A stretch of DNA of 64,000 nt from NCBI GenBank assembly GCA_964035015.1, contig OZ036005.1:4495247-4559246 (forward strand), given 5' to 3'. The notes below the pieces were generated by a model that saw nothing but the letters and a program-made list of their open reading frames with translations, made no database searches and had not been told where the DNA came from. Shown in pieces: positions 33,677 through 44,147 of the stretch. The stretch's first letter is position 1. Each line of letters starts with the position of its first letter. The position numbers and the translations under genes are program-made. This stretch comes from Corallium rubrum. Taxonomy: Eukaryota > Cnidaria > Anthozoa > Scleralcyonacea > Coralliidae.

Positions 33677-34849
33677 TCCCCGAGCCCGGGCGTAGGGCCG
33701 AAGGCCCGGAGCCCGGTGAGGGTGCTAATCTCGACACGCGTGGAGTCATTTTACACGCGTGGACAAACGTGATATGCGAACGAATTTCTGTGATCTGAAT
33801 ATTTATGTATTTGTATATATGTGTGGACGGACCATGGGCGGTTAAGATTGTGGGGCACTGGGGACAATATAGTTCTTGACAAAAAGATTTGAACTAACAA
33901 CATAATTTATTCTTGACAAAAAGACTTGAGAAAGGAGTTTTTGGGAAACGTATATCAATTTTTGAAAGAACAGAAACAAATCAACGTCTACGTATAAAGC
34001 AAAACAACGTCTTGAGTAGAAGGAAACCCGTCAAACCGAAACTCGAAAGGAGGAGAAAGCAAGAGTGAAACTTGAAAACCGACGAAGAAATAAAGGCCGG
34101 CGAAACGGTTTTAGTTTACGGTAAAAATATAGAGCAGCCACTCTCAGTAATCACGAACATTTAGTAGCAAAACTGTTCGAGTTTCCCACTTTCCTTGTGT
34201 ATATCCTATCACTGTTAATTTTGTTTTCTCTTACTAACGTAGCTTGTCCATAATTTGGCATAAAAATCGGAAAAGGAGCATTTTTTCTTCTGTAAAACGT
34301 ACAAATGCTGTTGAAATATTTATTAACATGTAGGTGAAAACAAATTCAGCACTTTGAAATATGTCATAAACGAATATTGCCATGGCAGGCTGCCAGGTTT
34401 GAAAAATGTTTTCAGATGCTGTAGCGATGTTTTTTTTTGTAAAACATGGAAAGAAAGAAGTGTACAATATAACCCTAATATTTCGACAAAATTTTTCCGC
34501 TTGCCTCGGTAGTCTGGTGGTTAACATACCGACTTGCACGGTAATATGGTCGAGTTCAAACCCTGGAAGCGACGTGCAATTTCCTTTATCTCAATATTTT
34601 TCACGAAATATCATCCTTAAATTTTTCTTTGTTCCTCGTTACCTTTTTCTTCAAAAAATAGATTTATTAAAACTGCAGTTTTTTTTATTTCAAATATTCT
34701 ACTAGAATTAAAACTATATTTTAATCAACAGGAGTGGCTATTTCCAGTCCCCCAATAAAAAAGAGCGCAAGGGGAATATCAGGAGGACGAGGTATTTACA
34801 AAAATTCATGCAAAAGCGGGCGAGGGGTATTGCGTTCATGTATTTCTAG
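33677..34849 (+). mobile_element. Helitron-like non-autonomous element, copy 1
   Basis: Starts TCCCCGAGCCCGGGCGTAGG and ends TTCATGTATTTCTAG. Insertion left no duplication (host GGTAG/TGTGC rejoins exactly). The 5' 80 bases contain a GGGCCGAAGGCCC hairpin and match the copy at 50722-53008, while the interiors differ. This is the usual pattern for Helitrons (5' TC, 3' CTRR, no TSD). No Rep/helicase is encoded. Confidence 0.6.
34502..34574 (+). ncRNA. tRNA-like sequence (degenerate)
   Basis: GTAGTCTGGTGGTTAACA resembles an A box and GGTCGAGTTCAAACCC a B box, with correct spacing. The anticodon and acceptor stems do not close well. Likely a captured tRNA pseudogene or SINE head inside the Helitron-like element. 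Confidence 0.35.
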
Positions 34850-35510
34850 TGTGCTTCTAATTTTAACTTTTGTGTCGGACTCTCGGACCAGTCCAAATAT
34901 TTCAGTGTTTTCCCGCTCTTTTTCCGAGGACGAGCTTGGACGTCGCACATGCGCAAAACGTTTGGCAGCGGTGTTGGGCCAATCACGTTTTCCAAAATTT
35001 TACATCGGATTTTGACGGATAAACACTCAACTCGTACCCAGGCTTTTCCTGCATGAAGCACTGATTTCGCTCAAATGCCGTGCACAAAATAAACAAAGAT
35101 GGCGGTCAATGGAGGGAAATTCGTTCAAATTTGAACATTATTCTGTAATATTGTCAAGTACAGTAGTATCTGCAAGAAAACTAGAAGATTCTTAGTACTT
35201 TGGGTAAACTCTTTCAAGTAGTGGTAAAAGAAGCAAAGCGTTTTTAAACAACCAAAATGAATATACGAGGAGTGGAGTAGTGGACGGGCCAAAGGGCATT
35301 GTGATTTTGTAAGTACACGTTAAATTAACACGTACAGTCGAACATTTTTTATGTATATTGTTTAAACTAAGTAATAGCACTGTTTTTCGTGCAATTTGGA
35401 AAAAACATGCACTTGTAAGTTTTTCAACTATCTCAAATAACATTCTTCCTTCGGTCGTGCTATTTTGATGCCTGAGTCTTTGAAAAACTCACTTGTGCAT
35501 GTTCTAAATA

Positions 35511-37100
35511 GACCCTTTCACGGTTTCGGACGCCATTTTGTTTGGGGGGCAAACCATAGATATAGGAGACCTAGATTGCTGACTGCAATATAATTTATAG
35601 CGCCCGCGCGCGCCAACATGAGTAATCCAAGATGGCGGCTCAACCGGTCAAAAATCATAGACAGTGCATAGGAAAAACGATGTTTTTCGCATTTTACGTC
35701 CGCCCACTGTTTCCGATCCCGTTCGACCACATTTTTTTGGGAAGAACTACCTATTGTGAAGGTCTTGGATGAAAATCGTACAATTTGAGTGGAATTAACA
35801 ACAAAATAATCGATCGTTAAATGTTTTTTGTTTGCCAATCATAGATATAGAACTGGAACTTTCACCTGATTGCTGCTGCAGATTGTATAGTATAATATGC
35901 TTTAGAAAGCTAATTTTGGGTTAAATGTACTTGTTGAAGTAAAATTCTGTCTTTTAACGAAAAGATGTATATAATACTTCGTGTTTAAAAGAAGCTAATT
36001 AGATAGTAAAATGTTCACTGGAATAGTGAAAATTGCTGAGGACAGATCGCTATCTGTTTGTCCACTAACTGACTAACACGTAAGCTTTCCATCTCGTATC
36101 TTACACAGAACATCCTAGAATCTTCCAACACCTCAAAACTAACCAAAACCTTTATTTTCGGCCAGAAATGTCTCGAACCGACCAAGTGACCGCAAGTGAC
36201 TGTTTCGGCAACATTTAACGATCGATTATTTTGTTGTTAATTCCACTCAAATTGTACGATTTTCATCCAAGACCTTCACAATAGGTAGTTCTTCACAAAA
36301 AAAGGTGGTCGAATGGGATCAGAAACAGTGGGCGGACGTAAAATGCGAAAAACATCGTTTTTCCTATGCACTGTCTATGATTTTTGACCGGTTGAGCCGC
36401 CATCTTGGATTTTCAAATTTGGCGCGCCTCTTCAGCCGAGTCAGCAATCTAGGTCTTCTATATCTATGGGGCAAACAAACCCGGTTGCTAGGTAACTACG
36501 CAAATTATTCCTTGTTGAAATGTTGTCTGATTCTACAATTCCACGTGTTTAAACGCTGTTTTTTACCTGAAAATCTGAAAGATATCCATTCATACCTCTC
36601 GAGGAATTTTCTCTAAGTTTGGAAAGGTACGTAGTAGTCTTTTGTTACGACAAAAACAAAGTTTAATGTGATTTACGCTTGATTAGCGAACCTTGGTCCT
36701 TGAATCTCTTGAATTCTGATGTTGCCGCCGAGGTTGCCGCTTATATATACTTCAAATTGAATGTAAAATTTCACAACTGCTTTATTATATTAACATATTA
36801 AGAAGACATTTTCTGTTTTCCTAAACTTTCTTTCCAGATTTGTGAAATATCGTTCAAAATACAACTATTTTACGGTATCTTCTGGAGATTTAGATGGGTC
36901 GTGGAGACAAGTGTTGTGTTGGTGGTTGTGATAAAACAGTATGAATGGATATCTTTCAGATTTTCAGGTAAAAAACAGCGTTTAAACACATGGAATTGTA
37001 GAATCTGACAACATTTAACAAGGAATAACATGCGTAGTTACCTAGCAACCGGGTTTGTTTGCCCCCCAAACAAAATGGCGTCCGAAACCGTGAAAGGGTC
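35511..37100. mobile_element. Tc1/mariner-like element with TA TSD, host of nested insert
   Basis: GACCCTTTCACGGTTTCGGA at 35511 is mirrored by TCCGAAACCGTGAAAGGGTC ending at 37100; both sides carry TA (35509-35510, 37101-37102). The inner parts CCGGTTGCTAGGTAACTACG are also paired. No transposase. It lies in intron 3. Confidence 0.75.
35555..36468. mobile_element. 914-bp nested foldback element, 8-bp TSD
   Basis: The ends CATAGATATAGGAGACC and CTATATCTATG are flanked by GGGCAAAC (35547-35554 and 36469-36476). Long arms (about 280 bases) include AAGATGGCGGCTCAACCGG and its mirror. hAT-like by TSD length. Confidence 0.75.
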
Positions 37101-37128
37101 TATTGCACTCGAAACCATGCTATTACCA

Positions 37129-37791
37129 TGGATAGTAAAAAGTAGGGTGCTTATATATAGGCCCTGGGGTGCTTATATATAGCGCCCTGGTAAAAAGACT
37201 GGATAGGAAACATGATGGCATAAGCATATTAACAATTGGTTGAAATTGACAAGCTTAAAAACCCCTAGTACTGTATATTCAAAGTTTAGGATTAATACAA
37301 CTTAAAATGAAAATCGAACTGCCTGTAAATATGACAAAGCCACAATACGATAACATTCCCATCTATTCTTACTTATTTTAAAAGAAAATATCAACTGTTT
37401 ACTAGTTAGAATATGCATTGCAAATTCCAAGCAAAACAGAGTACTATTTTACGACGCCAGTTTGTTTGAAACAACACAGGTCACAGAAAACATCAAAACA
37501 AAGATCAACAGCGTTTACCCCGAACACTCGATTGTGGTTTAGGCAGGTTTGTAAGGCGATAAAATCATTTGAAACGTCAACACAGTCATCTGAATGTGAG
37601 AACATGAAGAATTTGAAGAAAAGTTCACTTAAAAACCTCAGTAAAACAAGCATACTCGTGCCATTCGTGACATCACTATTTGCAACTAGGTTTCAACCAT
37701 TTTGCAAAGTGAGTGCATGAATGCGATTTAACCAATCAAAAGGCTCAAAACACCCCACATGACTATTAGTTTCCTATCCAGTTCTTTTAAA
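37129..37791. mobile_element. Possible MITE with ACTGGATAGGAAAC inverted words
   Basis: GACTGGATAGGAAAC (37199) is mirrored by GTTTCCTATCCAGTTC (about 37770). CCATGCTATTACC lies on both outer sides (37116-37128 and 37794-37806) as a long direct flank. Frames inside on both strands show no domain. Confidence 0.5.
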
Positions 37792-38074
37792 TCCATGCTA
37801 TTACCTATACTAATGATACTTGCTTAAAGATATTGCATGAGTGTGAAGGTCCATTGCTTTGCATGGGGCACACTTATACATGAGAGATTGAGCAGCATAA
37901 CTCCAGTGTACTTGCACATAACATTTGAAGACAATTTTGCTGAGATGCTTGAGAGTTTTTAAACTTTTTAAATCTATTCTTCTAGTCCAATTTCAAATGC
38001 ACGGTTCAAACAAGAAACTATCCTCATAGTTGTGATTGTTTTGAATTAAACATGATATATAGTCACAGGGTATA

Positions 38075-38340
38075 CAGTGCAGTACAGAAAATACAGTACA
38101 GTAATTGTACAGTACAGTGCAGTGTGGTGTGGTATAGTACAGTACAGTACAGTATGGTACAATACAGTATGGTACAGTAGGGTAGGGTATGGTACAGTAC
38201 AGTATGGTACAGTACAGTACAGTATAGCACACCACGGGATGGTGCAGCACGATACACTACGGTACAGTCCGATACACTACGGTACAGTCCGGTATAGTAC
38301 AGTATGGTACAGTACAACATGGTACAGTACAGTATAATTT
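38075..38340. repeat. Irregular TACAGTA/GGTACAG satellite
   Basis: Short variable units built on GTACAGTA, imperfect throughout. Both strands stay open as Tyr-, Cys- and Val-rich frames, which are artefacts. Confidence 0.85.
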
Positions 38341-38681
38341 TTATGAACAAATGTACTGTTTTCTTTGTTAAAACATGAATACCAAACCTGAGGGGTTGCA
38401 CTAATGTACTTTTAGAAGTCTAGTATATATTACACCAAACGTTTAATATAAGACACGGGGGTGAGGGTAGGGGGTGGGCAAAGAAGGGATTACACATTTT
38501 TTGTGCATGAATGTGTTTTCCATGGCTAAAACATACCGCACCTCACCAAAATTATAAAACGGTCTGTTATGTATCAGTCAATGCAGTGTACCCCCCCCCC
38601 CCCCCCCCCTGGGACATCACCAGGAGTTGCCCAGGAGTTGGGCATTAGATATATAATATTATTCTAATATTCCAAGCCCTC

Positions 38682-38903
38682 TTACTTTGTTTCCCCAGCA
38701 CTACAATGTGATTTGGGGGGGAGGCAATTGACTTGTGTTCCTCTCTCTCTAGTATTTTTATTGATGGATTCAATGCATAGTTTGAACTGTCTGTTTCCTG
38801 CTTGTTGGATTCGATTATGGAAATCATTTGCATTAGCCGGTCCGAGAGTAAAATTAATAAGTAGACAAAAAGCAATTGTGGCTAGTAATATTGGGCATTT
38901 CAC
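38682..38903 (-). CDS. Possible first exon of a small secreted protein
   Basis: The frame opens MKCPILLATIAFCLLINFTL, a convincing signal peptide, followed by an Asn- and Gln-rich segment with three cysteines. At AACAAA followed by GTAAGA (about 38688) there is a good splice donor in phase 2, just before the in-frame stop. It lies inside intron 3 of the peroxidase gene, same strand, and its ATG is 8 bases from a MITE. I found no second exon and recognise no family. It may be a chance frame: a 74-codon open frame with a signal-like start is not rare in AT-rich DNA. Confidence 0.3.
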   Translation of the reverse strand: MKCPILLATIAFCLLINFTLGPANANDFHNRIQQAGNRQFKLCIESINKNTRERGTQVNCLPPKSHCSAGETK

Positions 38904-38907
38904 TCGA

Positions 38908-39087
38908 TAAAGCCTGGTTCTCCGATCGTCGGCGATTTGTGATTTAGATGCATGTTAAAACGGGAAGTGCAGCAGCATGTTAAGTAATAATGAACAATAC
39001 AGAAAAGCAGTGCTTTTATTCTTTTACTTAACATGCATCTAAATCATGGGTCGGCGACGATCAGCGACGTATGAGAACCAGGCTTAA
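38908..39087. mobile_element. MITE with AAGCCTGGTTCTC ends
   Basis: AAGCCTGGTTCTCCGATCGT at 38910 is mirrored by GAGAACCAGGCTT ending about 39086. The inner pair TTAGATGCATGTTAA and its mirror is also present. TA or TTA flank is ambiguous. Confidence 0.65.
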
Positions 39088-39449
39088 AGGGTTAAAGCGA
39101 AAGATAGAGAATTTGTTGCGTCTTTGGTTGAAAAGCAAACGCCTGGAGAGTTTAGTAAAGGTGTTTGAAACAAGTATACTCATAATAAAAAGCTGATTTT
39201 TGTAGTGTGAATTGTTCAGTAACAGATTAAAGTAGAGTACAACTTTCCCCAGGGCGGGAATTTGCCGCAGATTTTTGGCCCCACCATGGGGCATATTTTC
39301 ACCTGCTTTTCATCCGCATTGCAGGAAATTAGCACCATTTTTCGAAAAATTGTCAAATACCCGGGGGTTGGTTCCGGGGGGATGGGAACGCTTGGATTTG
39401 ACTGATACATTGATAATGATTCCATTAGATTTAAATTTACACGCAGTAC

Positions 39450-39921
39450 CTGATGTTTCCACAATGGTCACTTCCTTCGCTATTACTAGTCAAGTCTAGA
39501 TCGTGATCTAAAAATTGTCCAAACTGCATCACTAGGTGTGTCAATGTTGATGACGATGAAGATGAAGAAGCAACCTCATCTTTAATAAAATCTTGGCTGA
39601 TTTTAAACGGAGAAGGTACTGTGGGCGCATTTGGTTGGTCGGGGTAACCAATTGGATCATTTAGGCCATCGACATCAAAATATTTAGCTGGTAAGAGTCT
39701 TATGAATGCTGTATTTGATGCACCACGATCTGCTTTCAAAAGGTTGTTACATCTTCCACTTATGGTTCTATATACTGATCGCAGTGGACACATTTTGGGG
39801 TCGACAACTGTCATATTCTTGCACCGCATTTTGCTTTCTATTTGGTTTATTATTTTTGGTGATAAAAGGCGTTTTATATGGAGACATGCGGACACTACTG
39901 CTTCTTCATCAAACTGTGCCT
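39450..39921 (-). CDS. Peroxidase gene exon 3: N-terminal part of haem peroxidase domain
   Basis: Acceptor TTGTATTTTAG, donor CATCAG then GTACTG (phase 2). It carries the family hallmark YRTISGRCNNL, the surface loop RGASNTAF, and the distal haem pocket FGQFLDHDLDL. There Gln321, Asp324 (haem-ester residue in mammalian enzymes) and His325 (distal His) sit as in myeloperoxidase. A seven-serine run (304-310) precedes TLTHLVMQ. Open reading continues on both sides into a tetranucleotide array; those extensions are intron. Confidence 0.88.
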
Positions 39922-39987
39922 CTAAAATACAAGAAGATATATTTTGATTAAAGTGCTTGCTCTGGACACTGACGGACAGATTTACCG

Positions 39988-40178
39988 ACGAACGAACGAA
40001 CGAACGAACGAACGAACGAACGAACGAACGAACGAACGAACGAACGAACGAACGAACGAACGAACGAACGAACGAACGAACGAACGAACGAACGAACGAA
40101 CGAACGAACGAACGAACGAACGAACGAACGAACGGACGGACGGACGGACGGACGGACGGACGGACGGACGGACGGACG
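39988..40178. repeat. (CGAA)n(CGGA)n tetranucleotide array in intron 2
   Basis: About 36 GAAC-type units followed by about 12 GGAC-type units fill half of the 360-base intron 2 of the peroxidase gene. On the minus strand it stays open as Ser-Phe-Val-Arg repeats continuous with exon 3, a likely cause of wrong gene models. Confidence 0.95.
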
Positions 40179-40281
40179 GGCAAACGAAGTGAATGAATAA
40201 ATAATACAGAGGAAAAAGAAAACCCCCAACTAAAGTCAACCAACACGCTAGAAGTGTGTAAAAATACCTGAATTCACTTAC

Positions 40282-40785
40282 CAAAATGCTTTATGATTGT
40301 TTTTTTAATCATTTCAATAACTTTCTCTAATTTCACCTGTGCCATCGAGATTGGTTTTGCTGTTTCCGATGTTTTTCTCAGAAAACGATTTAAGGCAGCA
40401 GCTGTTATCTTTGACGTGCCATATCTCAGAATGTGATTACTCATCTTTAGACGGTTTACTCTGTTTATCATTTCACGGACAAATCGATCTCCATAGAAAT
40501 CCTTTAGGATAATAATAATCACTTTTGTTGTTGTAACCTTTTGGAATTTGCTTTGTGCCTGAATAACAAGTCGAGTGTTGTTAAATTTCACCGCAGCTCC
40601 GTGATCCAGATGGATCAACAGCTTCAGTGTGCCAGTGTTTTTATCGATATTTAGTAACGATGTTTTGGTAAGAGAACTGTAGACAACATCAGAAGTCGTT
40701 GTTTCCACTTGTACTTTACCAATCACATCTTTATCAACACCCATGGTCGTCAGGAAGACATACGTTTTACTCGAAAATTTTAGAC
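40282..40785 (-). CDS. Peroxidase gene exon 2: cadherin-like domain and linker
   Basis: The acceptor is a TTACTTATTTTCTAG tract and the donor is GTAAGT. Residues 19-110 follow the cadherin-repeat pattern: KFSSKTYVF strand, DVIGKV, a Tyr strand, LLNIDKNTGTLKL, RLVIQAQ, then TTTKVIIIIL. The usual calcium ligands (DRE, DxNDN, DxD) are missing, so it is a degenerate, probably calcium-independent repeat. Residues 113-185 are lysine-rich and probably helical. No other cadherin repeat is visible. Exon in phase 1, out phase 1. Confidence 0.75.
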
Positions 40786-40867
40786 CTAGAAAATAAGTAA
40801 TCCAAAAAATTAGTTAGGCCTAGATCAAACGTTGCTCTTCTCATACGCCGAACCTAATTAGTTCAGG

Positions 40868-40938
<71 letters not shown>

Positions 40939-40941
40939 TAT
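40868..40941. repeat. (AT)n(AC)n microsatellite
   Basis: About 27 AT units followed by CA repeats, immediately before a hammerhead-like motif. Confidence 0.95.
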
Positions 40942-40961
40942 ATTCACACTCTTTACGTTTC

Positions 40962-40995
40962 TCTCTGACGAAGGGCCTTCGCTCGAAACGTTAGA
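40962..40995 (+). ncRNA. Hammerhead ribozyme, compact Penelope-type
   Basis: Stem I TCT/AGA, core CTGACGA (position 7 tolerates C), stem II GGGC/GCTC with one G-T pair, then GAAA, palindromic stem III ACGT and cleavage base T. Same architecture as 18116-18155 but a different sequence family. It lies in intron 1 of the peroxidase gene, antisense, flanked by AT arrays. No coding remnant is visible nearby. Confidence 0.6.
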
Positions 40996-41082
40996 CTCCT
41001 GCGTTCTCTGTTTCGGCAGTATATCTAACCTTACTATATTTCGATTGTTGTTTGTACACTGCCTACGCAGCACGCTACTTTT

Positions 41083-41084
41083 AT

Positions 41085-41152
<68 letters not shown>
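41083..41152. repeat. (AT)n microsatellite
   Basis: About 35 AT units between the ribozyme region and the dispersed repeat at 41157. Confidence 0.95.
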
Positions 41153-41155
<3 letters not shown>

Positions 41156-41156
41156 C

Positions 41157-41445
41157 AGAAACTCATTAATAATTCATGAGGAAAACACAAAAGAAAATCA
41201 TGACCGTATCGTATCTTTATATGTGATAAAGATTTCTCCTGATTTACATAAACTTTAGCTTTGATTTTCTCGGCTTAGACAAGGTTATTTTTCAAACTAA
41301 CTCCGCCAATCAACTTACCAAGTGGTTCGTTTTTGAAGCCGTATAATAAACTCGCAGTTCGTGTTTTATCAGATATAAAAACACTCGGCTTCGCCTCGTG
41401 TCTTTATATCTGATAAAACACTCCTGCTCGTTTATTATACAGTAC
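41157..41445. repeat. Dispersed repeat, copy of 23760-24056
   Basis: Nearly identical to part of 23506-24056, starting AATAATTCATGAGGAAAACA and ending CTCGTTTATTATACAGTA. Confidence 0.7.
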
Positions 41446-41494
41446 ATATATATATTATATATATATATAACAAATAGATTCCATTTTGCCGTTG

Positions 41495-41633
41495 TCTGTT
41501 CAGTTATAGATGCACAGATGACGTCACAACGTGGTAAGAACAAAAAAGTGGCCCACAAGACGCAGTCGAGTGGATCACTGATGTTCTTACCACGTTGTGA
41601 CGTCCTCTGTGCATCTACAACTGAACAGACGTC
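41495..41633. repeat. Palindromic element, ~55-bp arms
   Basis: TCTGTTCAGTTATAGATGCA is mirrored by TGCATCTACAACTGAACAGA, and ACGTCACAACGTGGTAAGAAC by its complement, with a short unpaired loop. Confidence 0.7.
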
Positions 41634-42006
41634 GTTTTGTGAAGTGATTTTAAACTATAGCATTAAACTAGCAAAAACCACGAATCCTTTTACGTAGTAT
41701 TGAATACTTAAAGTATGTTTTTCGACATCCAAATGCTTTAGAGTTCTAAAAGGATTTTGTCGCATAGTTTAAAGTCAAACTCAACTAACATGTTTTACCG
41801 TTTCACGAGTTGACGTCGTCCTGAAGACTTGGAAATAATCTGAATAACGTTGTATGTAGAACGGGGACGGTGTTAAGATTACTCTTGGGACTAAAAATTA
41901 TTCATTTTCTTTGTTGTGTGAGGAAAATTCTATTGTATTATAGGGACGTTGTCCTTGACGTTCGCTTGTATTTACTTAAGCTACCTATTGAGCGGTGACG
42001 TTAGAC

Positions 42007-42958
42007 CATTGAACTCTAAATAAACTGGAACGCTAACTCCATAAGAAAGGCCCTATGATGGGGTGAAGTCAAACTTCCGGCCGCTGGGGGTCGCCATTGC
42101 ACGTCTGACGTCAACAGAACCTATGAGGGGCACGTACAATGAAAACCTGAAAACTCGCTGCAAAAAACAACCATTTTTTAGACCTAAAGTTTTTTTATAG
42201 ATGATAGCGAAGAAGATAGTATGTATTGGGCTTATTGGCCTTGTACCTGAACAATTTCTACACACGAAAATGGATTGAATGACGAAATATCTGCCGAACA
42301 AAAGCAAAATTCGAGTCCGAAACTCGTACGGAAAATGCAGGTTTCTCTTATTTTTCTTTGTTATCTCAAACGTTTGAAGGTTGTCTTGCCAAGAATTAGT
42401 AATAAGATAATGCTAAATTATAGCTTTAACTCAAGTTTCAGTTGTGGAAATGCTAAATCTGACATTTTTCGATACGAAGAGTAATTCCAGAGCTGTAATA
42501 ACACACGGTAAAGTGCATTTTGTTGTTTTTTTCCTACTAAAAATTGAGAAATTTAAAACCTAACTGTTTTTATAAACAACCTCTTCATTTTAAACCTGGG
42601 TTTCATATGTATTTTCTTTATATTTGTCCAAACCAATGGCAATTTTGGTTGCATATTGTTGGCTTTCATTTGAGAGCTTATATTTTTACTGTTTTCCTTG
42701 TTTTTACTCGTCATGTCAGTGTTCACCTACTCTACGGTATATTGGAATTTGATTTAAGCCTAAAAGTGGTTAACAAGTTCAGTTTTTGTTTGATTTCAAG
42801 CTGTTTTTGCAACCCAGTTCACCAAATTCAGCTTCATTTTCTCTCGGTTATACAGTAAAAGGGACTGGGATTGACGTGCATGGCGGCCCCCATGTCCGCC
42901 ATTTTTGGCTTCATGATACGCCATCGAGTTATCGTTCCAGTTTACTTAGAGTTCAATG
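42007..42958. mobile_element. 952-bp hAT-like element, copy 2, 8-bp TSD
   Basis: Inverted relative to copy 1 (14493-15433), with the same CATTGAACTCTAA ends. CGTTAGAC at 41999-42006 and 42959-42966 is a perfect duplication. Lies in intron 1. Confidence 0.87.
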
Positions 42959-43120
42959 CGTTAGACCTAGGTACCAGTCTCATCATATACGCGCGTGTTT
43001 CAGAACGACGGGACAAGGCTGCATAAACTCTATTGTAAGACAAAGGCTTCGAACAATGAATAAAAGTGAATAGAATTCAAAAGAATGGAGCCGAGACTAC
43101 GCGTGCATGATAACGCACTG

Positions 43121-43483
43121 AAACACCGCTGCCAAACGTTTGCGCATGCGTGAATTCGCTGAGTAAACACTGCAAGAGAAGTGGGAACTAGCCGTGGTGA
43201 CAACAACCAGACAGTGAAGACTAAGTAAAGTAAGACTCGACTATTTAGTGTGTTTTAAAAATAGGGTAAAGAAAATTACGAAGGGGTCATTTCAGAATAT
43301 GTTACAATATTGACAAGGAAGCCATGCACAAATTACCTACCTTATCTTTTTAGTAGTGTGCTTATAATTTTAACTTTTGTGTCGGACTCTCGGACCAGTC
43401 CAAATATTTCAGTGTTTTCCCGCTCTTTTTCCAAGGATGAGCTCGGACGTCGCACGTGCGCAAAACGTTTGGCAGCGGTGTTG
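43121..43483. mobile_element. ACACCGCTGCC-type MITE, second full copy
   Basis: Same ends as 8995-9342; ACGCACTG flanks it at 43113-43120 and 43484-43491 (8-9 bp). A SINE fragment (CTGCCTCTCACC-like) follows at 43520-43610. Confidence 0.72.
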
Positions 43484-43519
43484 ACGCACTGTGGTATCCA
43501 TGCAAATGCATGCATGGTC

Positions 43520-43612
43520 CATTTTGGCATCATGGGTGGTACAAGCTGTTAGCTCGCCAGGTGCCTCTCACCACTGAAGTTAACCCCGGTTAAATGGGGG
43601 CGTAGTCTATTG
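43520..43612 (+). mobile_element. 5S-derived SINE fragment
   Basis: TGTTAGCTCGCCAGGTGCCT, then TCTCACCACTGAAGTTAACC and CCGGTTAAATGGGGG, align with the head of the SINE at 47858. Confidence 0.5.
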
Positions 43613-44147
43613 AGAGATGCATCATCTGGAACTCAGCAAAACTTGTGCACGGTGAGGACAATGTATTTTCGGTATATTGAAGCAATAATATAATAGCGAC
43701 GTTTAGCACTATTCACCTCCACCTCGGTGAATAATTGTTAATTATAATGAAGTTATATTGACTGATTTCGTTGGTTTTTACGAGTCAAAGATTCTGAGCC
43801 CCAGACAGACAGCCCCAAAATATACTCTGGCGTTGAACAGAGTAAAATATGGTTCGAAAACCAACCTTACGGACGGCAAAAAGTTAAGGAGATTCTATAC
43901 TCCTCAATTCGCTCGCAAAATTATTACATAAAACATGCAATATTTAGAATTTCTACTACGCAACTGACAAGCTAACATGCAAATAAGAACTCTTTATGGA
44001 AACATGATTTCTGTTTTAAACTGACCATAAATTGCATTATTATTGTAAATAAATATTAAATAATTATTTCTGTAATATGCTAATTTAGAAACTGATTAAA
44101 AATAAAAAAAAAAAAAAAATTAAAAAATTAAATTAAATTAAAATTAC

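Larger units (their letters stand above)
33535..34974. mobile_element. ACACCGCTGCC-type MITE broken by a Helitron-like element
   Basis: 33535-33676 and 34850-34974 align with the two halves of the intact MITEs at 8995-9342 and 43121-43483 and join cleanly once 33677-34849 is removed. The left end is degraded. Confidence 0.7.

Noticed and set aside
37418-37720. 100-residue plus-strand frame and 69-residue antisense frame
   Set aside because: Within a probable MITE, no domain, overlapping frames on both strands.
39948-40246. Ser-Phe-Val-Arg and Asn-Glu-Arg-Thr repeat frames
   Set aside because: Translation of a (CGAA)n(CGGA)n array in intron 2; open on both strands.
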